A DNA stretch of 64,000 bases. It comes from Psychrobacillus sp048572895. GTDB lineage: Bacteria; Bacillota; Bacilli; Bacillales_A; Planococcaceae. The position numbers and the translations under genes are program-made. The stretch lies in assembly GCF_048572895.1 (NCBI RefSeq), contig NZ_CP183878.1, forward strand, positions 4,092,001 to 4,156,000, in the 5' to 3' direction. The notes below the pieces were generated by a model. It was not told the origin of the DNA and searched no databases. It worked only from the letters and a program-made list of their open reading frames with translations. Below are positions 8,043-17,603 of this stretch, one piece after another; position 1 is the stretch's first letter; the number at the start of each line of letters is the position of its first letter.

Positions 8043-8122
8043 TGATTCTTTAAAGGAATTTTAAAAAGATTAAAAGAAAGTTTGTTTTGAATGTTTAAAT
8101 TATTTAGATTATTAGCTGATGA

Positions 8123-8169
8123 CGTCGAAAAGTTATTTAAAGTATATGTCAGAAACAGACATACTTTTT
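8123..8169 (+). promoter_or_regulatory. spoIIE upstream region: 0A-box-like site and hairpin
   Basis: CGTCGAAA at 8123-8130 is close to the Spo0A box core TGTCGAA. It is followed by a hairpin (TATGTC at 8145, GACATA at 8158) and a T5 tract. spoIIE is a classic Spo0A~P target, so an activator site is expected; the exact promoter is not clear. Confidence 0.35.
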
Positions 8170-8220
8170 GTAGTGATACTAGGTATACTTCCATCAATAG
8201 TTGAATAGGAGGTATTCGCT

Positions 8221-10596
8221 TTGAAGACGGTTTATGAACAGGAACAAAAACGCGGTATATCGTTGAGAAGATTCATGGAGGGATTGAAAGCCAAAAGGAT
8301 TACACTTTTCTTTTCCATAATTTTCCTACTACTCTCATTTTTTCTGGCACAAGTTGTATTGTTCGAGGCCACGGTTCCATTTTTTCTTCCTCTTTGGGCA
8401 CTAGTTAATCTAAGATTTCAACGTTTTGTACCTTGGGCGGTTGCAGGCGCTATACTAGGTAGCTTTACTTTAGGGTTTGGACAAGTCATTATTCATGCAA
8501 TACAGGCATTAATATTTCCGTTCTATCAAAATCGATTTATTAATAAAATTCCTTTACCTGTATTTGTACTGATAGATGTCGTGTGTATACAGATTGTATG
8601 GCAATTTGTTTCATATGGTGGAGAGATTCCAGTTTCTATTTGGTTAGCCATTGCATATGAAGGCATATTAAGTTTGTTTATGACAATATTTTTATTTCAG
8701 TTATTTCTTCCATTTCCAGATTTATTGCATAAAAGGTGGACGACAGAAAGAATGGGGGCAGCTTTACTCATAGGAGCACTTGTGTTAACAGGAATGTCTT
8801 CATATATATTTGGATATGTTTCTATTCCGCTTATGGCAGCCCATCTAGTAATTGCGGTATCCGCCGCTATTGGTGGTGTCCAACTTGCCACAGTAGTTGC
8901 AGTTCTTTCCGGTACAATATTAAGTATTTCTAAACTTAGCTTTAGCGGAATGATTGCGGTCTACGCAGTAACAGGCTTCTTAGCGGGACTGCATAAGCCT
9001 TTTGGAAGGCTATGGCAAGCCTTTAGTATGCTAGGGGCAACATTTTTCTTTATTTTATATGATCGTACACTACCTCTAGACTCTGTTTATATAGGATCGC
9101 TTGTTGTTGCCTCTTTATTATTTTTTATTGTTCCTTCTTCGTGGATTAAGCAATTGAAGGATCAGCTATATCCTGATACAACGAATGTTCTGTTAAGAAG
9201 ACAAAAGTGGATGACGGAAAAAGTAAATCATCAGCTACAAGAGTTTCAGCATTTTGTCGATTTTATTACGCGTTTTATATCAGAGAGATTTGATACGAAA
9301 GCGTTGAGAAAAGATGAGAAAACAGAGCCGCTCCCTATTTGTCGTTCGTGTTTTCAATACGAAAAGTGTTGGGGAGAGAAATCTAACGGGATGCCAATGT
9401 TGATAAAGGAGTGGGAGGAACAGCCTAAAAAGTCCAGAATGCAAACAGAGACTAGAATTCAGTATAAATGTGTAAAACCAATTCAAGTGATGCATGAGCT
9501 GAAGGAAAAAGAAGCTAAACAACAGCTCACATATGAATTACAGCATGGGAAAAAGATGTTTGCGCTCAAATTAAAAGATATGGGCAATCACATGAGTGGG
9601 CTGATGAGCAACTTAGAAAACAATATAACTATGTACTCATCTCATGAAGAAATGATCAAACAAAAATTCCTGCAAACAAATATTCCTTTCTTTCAAATAG
9701 ATGTACTGAGTATAGAGATTGGACAAATGGAGATTGTTTGTTGTTTACCTATTGAAGCAAGAGCAAAAATGGTAGGAGAACGTTTAATAGTGCCACTTTT
9801 ATATGACCTTTGGAATGAACCGTTTGAAATTACATCAATGAAAGAAATACATCACCCTTATGAACATATTCAACTGACCTGTAAATCGTCCGTTCGCTTT
9901 CAAATTACGCATGATGTGTATACATCATCTAGTAAAAATACAATCTATTCAGGTGATGCCCATGCAGTGTTCCCGTTACATCCAGGTTTGATGGCTGTTA
10001 TTTTATCAGATGGAATGGGGAATGACGTAGAGGCACATCGAGAAAGTAGACGTGTCATGCAATTCATGAGGGAATGTTTAAATAAAAAAATGGATCCAGA
10101 AACAACGATGCATACTCTCCATTACATGATGAGCCTACAAAATGATAATGATAGCTATGCAACAGTAGACTTGGCACTGATAGATTTACAAAAAGGAGAG
10201 TTATGGTCTTGGAAGGCCGGAAGTATGTCGACATATCTCATACGTGGAAATGAAATGAGAAAAATAGAAAGCAAACACGTCCCATTTGGATTCCTGCCGA
10301 CCTTCTCTATTGAGGCTAGAAAAATGGATCTGAAGGACGGGGATGTGTTGGTCATGTTATCAGATGGTGTATTCTCAGGGAACACGACTGTCGAAAAACA
10401 GGAACAATATTACCAAAAAATATTACAGGACCCAACAATGAATGCGGAGCGCTTTGTGAAAATGTTAGAAGAAACATACTCACTACCGGGAGACGATCGA
10501 ACCGTTATTTTCATGCAAGTAGAGCATGTAGTACCAGAGTGGTCCCTCTTCACACCACGTCAAACAGCCAAATACCATGAAAAAATGGTACAATAA
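8221..10596 (+). CDS. spoIIE: Stage II sporulation protein E, PP2C-type phosphatase
   Basis: 791 aa (B. subtilis about 827). The N-terminal third has roughly ten membrane helices (about 28-320). A central regulatory region follows with the conserved cysteine cluster PICRSCFQYEKCW near residue 375. The C-terminal PP2C phosphatase (about 590-790) has the metal-binding motifs LSDGMGND, MLSDGVFSG and GDDRTVIF. SpoIIE sits at the polar septum, interacts with FtsZ and dephosphorylates SpoIIAA, which releases SigF in the forespore. TTG start behind AGGAGGT. Convergence with the tRNA genes is as in B. subtilis, but the yabS-yabT genes that follow there are missing. Confidence 0.97.
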   Translation: MKTVYEQEQKRGISLRRFMEGLKAKRITLFFSIIFLLLSFFLAQVVLFEATVPFFLPLWALVNLRFQRFVPWAVAGAILGSFTLGFGQVIIHAIQALIFPFYQNRFINKIPLPVFVLIDVVCIQIVWQFVSYGGEIPVSIWLAIAYEGILSLFMTIFLFQLFLPFPDLLHKRWTTERMGAALLIGALVLTGMSSYIFGYVSIPLMAAHLVIAVSAAIGGVQLATVVAVLSGTILSISKLSFSGMIAVYAVTGFLAGLHKPFGRLWQAFSMLGATFFFILYDRTLPLDSVYIGSLVVASLLFFIVPSSWIKQLKDQLYPDTTNVLLRRQKWMTEKVNHQLQEFQHFVDFITRFISERFDTKALRKDEKTEPLPICRSCFQYEKCWGEKSNGMPMLIKEWEEQPKKSRMQTETRIQYKCVKPIQVMHELKEKEAKQQLTYELQHGKKMFALKLKDMGNHMSGLMSNLENNITMYSSHEEMIKQKFLQTNIPFFQIDVLSIEIGQMEIVCCLPIEARAKMVGERLIVPLLYDLWNEPFEITSMKEIHHPYEHIQLTCKSSVRFQITHDVYTSSSKNTIYSGDAHAVFPLHPGLMAVILSDGMGNDVEAHRESRRVMQFMRECLNKKMDPETTMHTLHYMMSLQNDNDSYATVDLALIDLQKGELWSWKAGSMSTYLIRGNEMRKIESKHVPFGFLPTFSIEARKMDLKDGDVLVMLSDGVFSGNTTVEKQEQYYQKILQDPTMNAERFVKMLEETYSLPGDDRTVIFMQVEHVVPEWSLFTPRQTAKYHEKMVQ

Positions 10597-10597
10597 A

Positions 10598-10722
10598 AGA
10601 AAAGCGGAAGCGCCTATGTCTGCCATGAAAATCGTTGGAAGAATGTCGGTAAAGGCGTCCTTTGCCTTTATCCGCCATTCTGAAACGACTCGAGGGGCAA
10701 GGCGCTGCAGCTGGACAAGAAG
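10598..10722 (+). repeat. Intergenic repeat family B, copy 1
   Basis: About 125 bp directly behind the spoIIE stop, beginning with AAAAGCGGAAGCGCC and ending near CTGGACAA. It shares most of its core with 48210-48360: GGAAGAAT, AAAGGCGTCCTTTGCCTTT (itself a palindrome), ATTCTGAA, CGACTC, and GGGGCAAGGCGCTG. Small open frames through it have no RBS and are not called. Confidence 0.7.
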
Positions 10723-10751
10723 AAGTTTGCAAGGGATAAAGTACCGACAAA

Positions 10752-10784
10752 GTAAATGTCCACCTAGACTGGTGGACAATTTAC
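10752..10784. other. Hairpin upstream of tilS
   Basis: GTAAA-TGTCCACC / GGTGGACA-TTTAC stem with a TAGACT loop and one bulged A. It has no strong T tract on either strand, so it may be a weak terminator or a transcript end structure. Confidence 0.45.
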
Positions 10785-10815
10785 TAGCAGAATGATTAAT
10801 AATTGAGGTGGAAAA

Positions 10816-12207
10816 ATGCATCCTTTCATTATAAAAGTAAAAAAATATATAGATAAGCATCAGCTGATTCAAAGTGGGGATCGTCTTCTTCTAGCTTGTT
10901 CTGGGGGAGCAGATTCTGTTGCTGTGGTACTTACATTTTATGAACTTAAGAAAGTATATAATGTACATCTAGGAATTGTTCACACGGACCACCAGCTTCG
11001 CGGAGAAGAATCAGCTGAAGATATGCTCTTCGTAGAACAACTGGCAAAAAGGTTAGATGTGCCTTTTTATGGAACTACACTAGAAGTCCCTTCTAGAGTG
11101 GAAGCGGAGGGTGGAAATGTTTCGGTGATATGCCGTGAAGAACGGTACGCTTACTTTGATACTGTTATGAAACAGGAACATTTTGATAAGCTGGTATTCG
11201 GACATCACGCAGATGACCAGATAGAAACAATAATTATGTCATTAGTAAGAGGGTCTTTAGCATCCTCTCTCACGGGAATACCAATAACAAGACCATTTTC
11301 CAGTGGTAGCATCATTCGTCCATTCTTAAGTGTAACGAAGGAAGAAATATTCGATTTTGTTCAGTTTCAAGAGCAATCCTTTAGACATGATCCAAGTAAC
11401 GATAAACATACATATACAAGAAATCGTTTGCGTCATACCGTGGTGCCTCTTCTACGCCAAGAAAATGTCCATGTGGCAGATAATATCCGGACGTTCGTTG
11501 AAAAACAACAACAAGATGATACTTTTTTACAGACACTTGCTAGAGAAAAATTTGACCAGCTTGTAACAGTAAAGAGCGAATCGCACTTTTTTATGGATAC
11601 AAAACAATTTAGTGAAATTGCAGTTGCTTTACAAAGAAGAGTGATTCTAATACTATTAAAGTATCTGTATGATAGCTCCAATACGCTATTAAATAATCGC
11701 TTAATTGAATCTATTTTAACTGCTTGTAATGAGCAGGATGGTAATACAGTGATTCATTTGCCAAATGATTTTTTCCTCATACGTCATTACAGTCAAGTTC
11801 AGTTTTCCCCTACTCCGCTACAAACTCTACCAATTCGAAGTCAAATAATTGACGAAGATTGTTGGAGGACAGTTGGTGCTGGTTATTCTATATACCTGAC
11901 TAGAAACTTAAATGAGCAGGTTCCTTTCGATGAAAAGTGGTTTATCCAACTGGAAAACGATTCATTACCTCTTTCTATACGATCAAAGATGGAAGGAGAC
12001 CGAATACATTTAAAAGGAATGTCTACTCCAAAAAAAGTTTCACGATTATTTATTGATGAAAAAATTTCGACTGAAAAACGAGTGGTTTGGCCAATACTTA
12101 TATCATCTAAAAATGATATAATGGCTGTAATAGGTCTTCGTTACGGGAAGCAATTTGAAAAGAAAAGAAATACGCAAAATTTTGTATTATATGTAAAGAG
12201 TTATTAA
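10816..12207 (+). CDS. tilS: tRNA(Ile)-lysidine synthase
   Basis: 463 aa. The N-terminal ATP pyrophosphatase domain carries the PP-loop SGGADS (29-34) and HTDHQLRGEES; the C-terminal domain is the substrate-binding TilS-C region. TilS uses ATP and lysine to convert C34 of the CAU anticodon of tRNA-Ile2 to lysidine, changing both decoding and charging; it is essential. ATG behind GAGGTGG. It is followed after 18 bp by hpt, the standard tilS-hpt-ftsH order. In B. subtilis TilS and Hpt also form a regulatory complex acting on ftsH expression. Confidence 0.97.
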   Translation: MHPFIIKVKKYIDKHQLIQSGDRLLLACSGGADSVAVVLTFYELKKVYNVHLGIVHTDHQLRGEESAEDMLFVEQLAKRLDVPFYGTTLEVPSRVEAEGGNVSVICREERYAYFDTVMKQEHFDKLVFGHHADDQIETIIMSLVRGSLASSLTGIPITRPFSSGSIIRPFLSVTKEEIFDFVQFQEQSFRHDPSNDKHTYTRNRLRHTVVPLLRQENVHVADNIRTFVEKQQQDDTFLQTLAREKFDQLVTVKSESHFFMDTKQFSEIAVALQRRVILILLKYLYDSSNTLLNNRLIESILTACNEQDGNTVIHLPNDFFLIRHYSQVQFSPTPLQTLPIRSQIIDEDCWRTVGAGYSIYLTRNLNEQVPFDEKWFIQLENDSLPLSIRSKMEGDRIHLKGMSTPKKVSRLFIDEKISTEKRVVWPILISSKNDIMAVIGLRYGKQFEKKRNTQNFVLYVKSY

Positions 12208-12225
12208 GCCATAGGAGGATTAACC

Positions 12226-12768
12226 ATGTTAGAAAAGGATATTTTAGAAGTCTTGTTATCTGAGGAACAAATCAATCAAAAAACACGTGAATTGGGAGCT
12301 TTGTTAACAGAAGAGTACAAAGATCAATACCCACTTGCTATTGGGATTTTAAAAGGTGCAATGCCTTTCATGTCCGATTTGATGAAACGTGTAGATACAT
12401 ACATTGAAATGGATTATATGGATGTATCAAGCTACGGAAATGCAACGGTTTCTTCTGGAGAGGTTAAAATCGTAAAGGATTTAAACACAAGTGTTGAAGG
12501 TCGGGATATTTTAATAATTGAAGACATAATTGATAGTGGGATGACATTAAGTTACTTAGTAGATCTTTTCAAATATCGTAAAGCAAAATCAATTAAAATT
12601 GTTACATTATTAGACAAACCAACTGGAAGAAAGGTAGACTTAAAAGCAGATTTTGTAGGCTTTGAAGTACCAGATGCATTTGTAGTTGGATACGGGTTGG
12701 ATTATGCTGAAAAATATCGTAACTTACCGTATGTTGGTGTATTGAAGAAAGAAGTTTATAGTTTTTAG
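12226..12768 (+). CDS. hpt: Hypoxanthine-guanine phosphoribosyltransferase
   Basis: 180-aa purine salvage enzyme: hypoxanthine or guanine plus PRPP gives IMP or GMP. The PRPP-binding loop reads LIIEDIIDSGMTL (about 92-104); the base-binding region near the C terminus has FVVGYGLDYAEKYRN, typical of short bacterial HPRTs. RBS taggagg ahead of ATG. Cytosolic; activity in this family is known to be restrained by (p)ppGpp, which is family knowledge and not visible here. Confidence 0.97.
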   Translation: MLEKDILEVLLSEEQINQKTRELGALLTEEYKDQYPLAIGILKGAMPFMSDLMKRVDTYIEMDYMDVSSYGNATVSSGEVKIVKDLNTSVEGRDILIIEDIIDSGMTLSYLVDLFKYRKAKSIKIVTLLDKPTGRKVDLKADFVGFEVPDAFVVGYGLDYAEKYRNLPYVGVLKKEVYSF

Positions 12769-12865
12769 TTTTTAATCTAGTTAGAAGGCTTTTCATTGTA
12801 CGTTCAAAAAACCGTATGATAAGATAATCATTAGTTTTTCTGTTTACCTTGTGAGGAGGCTGGGA

Positions 12866-14866
12866 ATGAATCGAGCATTGCGCTACGCCATATTATACTT
12901 ATTAATATTTTTTGTAATCGTTGGGATTTTTGCTACGTTTAATACGAGCAATACAACGACTAAAAATATTAAATTTAACGATTTTATGACTTCTTTAGAA
13001 AAAGGAGAAATAACAAGTGTTACGTTACAACCTGAATCGGGTGTGTATTACGCTGAGGGTGAAATGAAAGGCTATGAAAAAGGAGAAAAATATTTAGCGA
13101 TTCTTCCTTATAATAGCGAAGATTTACAAACAAAAATTTATACATTGGCAGCATCCAATTCAGTAGACATTGAATATAAGGAAACCCCTAAAACAAGTGG
13201 TTGGGTTCAATTCTTCACAGGATTATTGCCGTTCTTAATTATTATCATTTTATTCTTCTTCTTATTGAGCCAATCACAAGGCGGTGGTAACCGTGTGATG
13301 AACTTCGGTAAGAGTAAAGCGAAGTTATACGATAATGATAAGAAAAAAGTTAGATTTAATGATGTTGCTGGTGCAGATGAAGAAAAAGCTGAACTAGTAG
13401 AAGTAGTAGATTTCTTAAAGGATCCACGTAAGTTCGTAGAAATTGGAGCTCGTATACCTAAAGGGATTCTATTGGTAGGACCTCCGGGTACTGGTAAAAC
13501 ATTACTAGCTCGTGCAGTTGCGGGTGAATCTGGCGTGCCGTTCTTCTCTATAAGTGGATCGGACTTCGTTGAAATGTTCGTCGGAGTAGGGGCCTCTCGT
13601 GTACGTGATTTATTTGAGAATGCGAAGAAAAATGCACCATGTATTATCTTTATAGATGAAATTGATGCAGTAGGTCGTCAACGTGGAGCTGGACTTGGTG
13701 GGGGTCACGATGAACGTGAGCAAACACTAAACCAATTGCTTGTTGAAATGGATGGTTTTGGGGCAAACGAAGGTATTATTATCATCGCTGCAACAAATAG
13801 ACCAGACGTATTGGACCCGGCACTTCTTCGTCCAGGTCGTTTTGACCGTCAAATTACTGTAGGTCGTCCGGACGTTAAAGGTCGTGAAGCAGTACTTCAA
13901 GTACATGCTCGTAATAAGCCGCTTGATGAATCGGTGGACTTAAAAGCAATTGCTCAACGCACACCAGGATTCTCTGGAGCAGACTTAGAGAACTTATTAA
14001 ACGAAGCAGCTTTAGTAGCAGCTAGACGTGATAAGAAAAAAGTCGATATGCGAGATATCGATGAAGCTACAGACCGAGTTATTGCAGGTCCAGCTAAAGC
14101 AGGAAAAGTTATTTCTGAAAAAGAACGAAATATTGTTGCGTTCCATGAAGCGGGACATGTGGTTGTTGGGTTAACTTTAGACGATGCAGAAATCGTACAT
14201 AAGGTGACAATCGTTCCTCGTGGTCAAGCGGGTGGCTATGCAGTAATGCTTCCTAAAGAAGATCGTTATTTCATGACAAAACCTGAGTTACTAGATAAGA
14301 TTTCTGGACTACTTGGCGGTCGAGTAGCGGAAGATATCATTTTCGGTGAAGTTTCTACCGGAGCTCATAATGACTTCCAACGTGCGACGGGCATTGCTAG
14401 AAAAATGGTTACAGAATATGGGATGAGTGACAAGCTTGGACCAATGCAATTCGGTCAAGCACAAGGAGGCAATGTCTTCTTAGGTCGTGATTTTAACTCA
14501 GAACAAAATTATTCGGATGCAATTGCATATGAAATTGACCAAGAAATGCAAATAATGATTAAAGATCAATATGCTCGTACGAAACAAATATTAACGGAAA
14601 AACGTGATTTATTAACATTAATCGCCAAAACGTTACTAGAGGTAGAAACATTAGATGCTGCTCAGATTAAGCATTTAGAAGAGCATGGTACACTTCCTGA
14701 TCGCTCTTATGAGGAGTTAGATCAAAAAGCTGCTATAGAGCTTAAAAAAGAAGAAGTATCGGATGCAGTAGGTGCTCCCGCAGATCCATCTATTAGTGAC
14801 TTGCCAAAAGAAGAGGGCTCGCTGAAAGAAACAGAAAGCCCAGTTCAAGAAGAACGTAGAGATTAA
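12866..14866 (+). CDS. ftsH: ATP-dependent zinc metalloprotease FtsH
   Basis: 666 aa. Two membrane helices (about 7-25 and 115-135) flank an extracytoplasmic domain. The AAA+ module has Walker A GPPGTGKT (205-212), Walker B IIFIDEID and the SRH arginines (NRPDVLDPALLRPGRFDRQ). The M41 protease has HEAGH at 427-431 binding Zn2+. The C terminus is acidic and variable. FtsH degrades membrane and short-lived regulatory proteins and is needed for sporulation. ATG 12866 was chosen over the in-frame GTG 12851 because GAGGAGG falls between them at RBS distance. Followed by a strong terminator. Confidence 0.97.
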   Translation: MNRALRYAILYLLIFFVIVGIFATFNTSNTTTKNIKFNDFMTSLEKGEITSVTLQPESGVYYAEGEMKGYEKGEKYLAILPYNSEDLQTKIYTLAASNSVDIEYKETPKTSGWVQFFTGLLPFLIIIILFFFLLSQSQGGGNRVMNFGKSKAKLYDNDKKKVRFNDVAGADEEKAELVEVVDFLKDPRKFVEIGARIPKGILLVGPPGTGKTLLARAVAGESGVPFFSISGSDFVEMFVGVGASRVRDLFENAKKNAPCIIFIDEIDAVGRQRGAGLGGGHDEREQTLNQLLVEMDGFGANEGIIIIAATNRPDVLDPALLRPGRFDRQITVGRPDVKGREAVLQVHARNKPLDESVDLKAIAQRTPGFSGADLENLLNEAALVAARRDKKKVDMRDIDEATDRVIAGPAKAGKVISEKERNIVAFHEAGHVVVGLTLDDAEIVHKVTIVPRGQAGGYAVMLPKEDRYFMTKPELLDKISGLLGGRVAEDIIFGEVSTGAHNDFQRATGIARKMVTEYGMSDKLGPMQFGQAQGGNVFLGRDFNSEQNYSDAIAYEIDQEMQIMIKDQYARTKQILTEKRDLLTLIAKTLLEVETLDAAQIKHLEEHGTLPDRSYEELDQKAAIELKKEEVSDAVGAPADPSISDLPKEEGSLKETESPVQEERRD

Positions 14867-14877
14867 TAGAAAAGAAT

Positions 14878-14922
14878 AAAAGCTGATTGCCTCCTTTACA
14901 CTCGAGGCAATCAGCTTTTTTC
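14878..14922 (+). terminator. Terminator after ftsH
   Basis: 16-bp perfect stem (left arm AAAAGCTGATTGCCTC) with a 10-nt loop and a T6 tract. Confidence 0.9.
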
Positions 14923-14982
14923 TTCGTCTCTATATATGGTATGATGTGTGGGAAACTCAACAAAAAAGTGAGGAAAAGCTAG

Positions 14983-15765
14983 ATGATACTTGTCTTAGAT
15001 ACAGGAAATACTAATATTGTGTTAGGAGTTTACGAAAAAGATAAGCTAATCCATCATTGGCGGATGGAGACGGATCGGTTAAAAACAGAAGATGAATATG
15101 GAATGCAGGTGAAGTCGCTATTTTCTCATGCTAACATTTCCTTTGATCAAATAGAGGGTATTATTATTTCATCCGTAGTTCCACCTATTATGTTTTCATT
15201 GGAAGCGATGTGCAAAAAATACTTTGGCATCAAACCACTTGTCGTGGGTCCTGGAGTAAAAACGGGACTAAATATTAAGTATGAGAATCCACGTGAGGTT
15301 GGGGCGGATCGTATAGTAAATGCAGTAGCTGCTATTCATGAATATGGAAGTCCATTAATCATTGTGGATTTCGGAACAGCTACGACTTATTGTTTTATCA
15401 ATGAACGAGCAGAATATATGGGTGGGGCTATTGCTCCGGGTATTGGTATCTCAACAGAAGCCCTTTTTAACAGGGCAAGTAAGCTTCCACGTATAGAGTT
15501 AACAAGACCTGAGAATGTCATTGGAAAAAATACGGTTTCCGCAATGCAAGCAGGAATAGTGTACGGTTATGTAGGGCAAGTTGAGGGTATCGTGAATCGT
15601 ATGAAAAAAGTATCGAAGCAAAACCCAAAAGTAATAGCTACAGGTGGTATGGCTTCCTTAATCGGGGATGAAACAACTATAATGGATGTTATTGATCCAT
15701 TCTTAACGTTGAAGGGTTTATATTTAATATATCAACGAAATAAAGATGAAAGAGGTAATAAATAA
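14983..15765 (+). CDS. coaX: Type III pantothenate kinase
   Basis: 260 aa, ASKHA-fold kinase of the first step of coenzyme A synthesis (pantothenate to 4'-phosphopantothenate). It has the N-terminal phosphate loop LDTGNTNIVLGVY, the GADRIVNAVAA motif and the IVDFGTATTYC catalytic Asp region, followed by GGAIAPGI. Length is normal. The RBS GTGAGGAAAAG lies ahead of ATG. The stop abuts the hslO start with no gap, so coaX, hslO and the yacD-type gene form one operon starting after the ftsH terminator. Confidence 0.96.
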   Translation: MILVLDTGNTNIVLGVYEKDKLIHHWRMETDRLKTEDEYGMQVKSLFSHANISFDQIEGIIISSVVPPIMFSLEAMCKKYFGIKPLVVGPGVKTGLNIKYENPREVGADRIVNAVAAIHEYGSPLIIVDFGTATTYCFINERAEYMGGAIAPGIGISTEALFNRASKLPRIELTRPENVIGKNTVSAMQAGIVYGYVGQVEGIVNRMKKVSKQNPKVIATGGMASLIGDETTIMDVIDPFLTLKGLYLIYQRNKDERGNK

Positions 15766-16647
15766 ATGAGTGATTATTTAATAAGAGCTTTAGCTTTTGA
15801 AGGAAGTGTGCGTGCCTTTGCTGCTCGTACAACTGACACAGTAGGGGAAGGGCAAAGACGTCATGGGACTTGGCCGACTGCATCCGCTGCACTTGGAAGA
15901 TCGATGACGGCTGCACTTATGATGGGTGCTATGCTAAAAGGGGAAGATAAGATAACGGTAAAAGTAGAAGGTAATGGTCCTATTGGTCCAATGATTATTG
16001 ACAGTAATGCCAAAGGGGAAGTGCGAGGTTATGTGACTAATCCTCAAACCCACTTCGAACTAAATGAGCACGGAAAATTAGATGTACGTCGCGCAGTAGG
16101 AACAGAAGGTACGCTTACGATTGTAAAAGACTTGGGCATGAGAGACTTTTTTACTGGACAAGTGCCAATTATTTCAGGTGAATTAGGCGAAGACTTCACC
16201 TACTATTTTACTGTTTCTGAACAAGTTCCTTCTTCTGTTGGACTTGGAGTGCTTGTAAATCCAGACAACTCTATCTTGGCTGCTGGAGGATTTATCATCC
16301 AACTAATGCCTGGAACAGATGATGAAACGATTACAGTGATTGAAGAACATTTATCTAATATGGAACCTGTTTCTAAACTAATCGAAAGAGGCTTAACTCC
16401 AGAAGAAATACTATTTGAAGTTTTGGGTAAAGAAAATGTACAAATCTTAGATTCTGCTCCTGTTTCATTTGAATGTAATTGCTCCAAAGAAAGATTTGGA
16501 AATGCTATTATTACACTTGGTGAAAAGGAAATTCGTGAAATGATCGAAGAAGATGGAGGAGCAGAAGCACACTGTCATTTCTGTATGGAGAAATACAATT
16601 ATTCAGTAGATGAATTGGAGTCATTTATCGATGAAATCAACGCGTGA
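15766..16647 (+). CDS. hslO: Redox-regulated chaperone Hsp33
   Basis: 293-aa holdase that is activated by oxidative unfolding. The C-terminal redox switch is intact: C237-x-C239 and C270-x2-C273 bind zinc in the reduced state and form disulphides on activation. The N-terminal domain has the family start DYLIRALAFEGSVRAFA. ATG lies immediately after the coaX stop. The end overlaps the next gene, so translation is probably coupled. Confidence 0.97.
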   Translation: MSDYLIRALAFEGSVRAFAARTTDTVGEGQRRHGTWPTASAALGRSMTAALMMGAMLKGEDKITVKVEGNGPIGPMIIDSNAKGEVRGYVTNPQTHFELNEHGKLDVRRAVGTEGTLTIVKDLGMRDFFTGQVPIISGELGEDFTYYFTVSEQVPSSVGLGVLVNPDNSILAAGGFIIQLMPGTDDETITVIEEHLSNMEPVSKLIERGLTPEEILFEVLGKENVQILDSAPVSFECNCSKERFGNAIITLGEKEIREMIEEDGGAEAHCHFCMEKYNYSVDELESFIDEINA

Positions 16648-17554
16648 TCATGATAACGCTCAAACAAAAAAACGTTTAAAAACTAAACCGGTCCTAGTAG
16701 TACTGAGTATTCTTCTCATAGGTAACTTGCTATGGTTCATCGCATGGTTAATACCGAATGATACAAGTAAAACCAATGATACAGAAGAAGTAGCATCCAT
16801 AGCAGGCAAAGTCATCACGAAAGAACAATGGATGGCTTCTATGGAGTCTATTTATGGAAAAGAAGTACTACTAGATATGGTGAATGCAGAGGTTATGGAA
16901 GCGGCAGCTAATGAATATAACATTAAAGTAACGGATGCAGAAATAGACTTAGAGCTCGCTTTAATCCGTTCTACACAAGATGGTACTTCCATGCAATCCT
17001 ATGACGAAGAGGTTGTACGTAAGGATATTCGCTCCCGTTTAATCTTAGAAAAAGTATTAGCGAAAGATATTGTCATTGAAGATGCTGCAATCAAAGAATT
17101 CTATGACAATAACAAAAATCTATACAATACTTCCACGTCTTATCGAACAAGTGTCATTTATGTTAGTACAGAAGCTGAGGCAAACGTAGTTGTGAAAGAA
17201 CTTGAAAATGGTTCGTCCTTTGAAGGGCTAGCAAGAGAACGTTCTGCTGATGCAAGCTCAGCTAGTCTCGGTGGAGATATCGGATATGTATCAGAAGGAA
17301 ATGAATCAGTGGATAAAGCCTTAGTTAGTGCAGTACAGAGTATCGATAAAGGTAAATGGAGTAAACCTATAGCTTTAGGTGATGGTAGTTTTGCAGTGTC
17401 GATGGTGAAAAGTGTATTTGAAGGTCAATCCTTTACATATGCTGATGTAAAAAACCATATCCATCGAGAGCTTGCCATAGACCAGTTGCCCCAATCTGTT
17501 ACCCAGGAAGCTTTTTGGAAAGAATTTGATGCAGACTGGGTTTATAGTGAATGA
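16631..17554 (+). CDS. yacD: YacD-type extracytoplasmic foldase (PrsA/SurA-like peptidyl-prolyl isomerase)
   Basis: 307 aa: short basic N terminus, one uncleaved signal-anchor helix (about residues 20-40), a SurA-N-like region (EEVASIAGKVITKEQWM onwards) and a parvulin rotamase domain (about 160-270, with LGGDIGYVSEG). No lipobox cysteine is seen, unlike PrsA, so a membrane-anchored protein outside the cell is inferred. ATG 16631 overlaps the hslO end by 17 bp and has GGAG 10 bp upstream; a longer frame from 16610 lacks a good RBS. Same position as B. subtilis yacD, between hslO and cysK. Confidence 0.88.
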   Translation: MKSTRDHDNAQTKKRLKTKPVLVVLSILLIGNLLWFIAWLIPNDTSKTNDTEEVASIAGKVITKEQWMASMESIYGKEVLLDMVNAEVMEAAANEYNIKVTDAEIDLELALIRSTQDGTSMQSYDEEVVRKDIRSRLILEKVLAKDIVIEDAAIKEFYDNNKNLYNTSTSYRTSVIYVSTEAEANVVVKELENGSSFEGLARERSADASSASLGGDIGYVSEGNESVDKALVSAVQSIDKGKWSKPIALGDGSFAVSMVKSVFEGQSFTYADVKNHIHRELAIDQLPQSVTQEAFWKEFDADWVYSE

Positions 17555-17603
17555 TTAATAGAACTATGGTGGTTTTCAAAAAAGAATAACCAGCTTATCC
17601 AAT

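Noticed and set aside
10577..10795. Frames between spoIIE and tilS on both strands
   Set aside because: They read through repeat B and the tilS hairpin, overlap each other and lack RBS.
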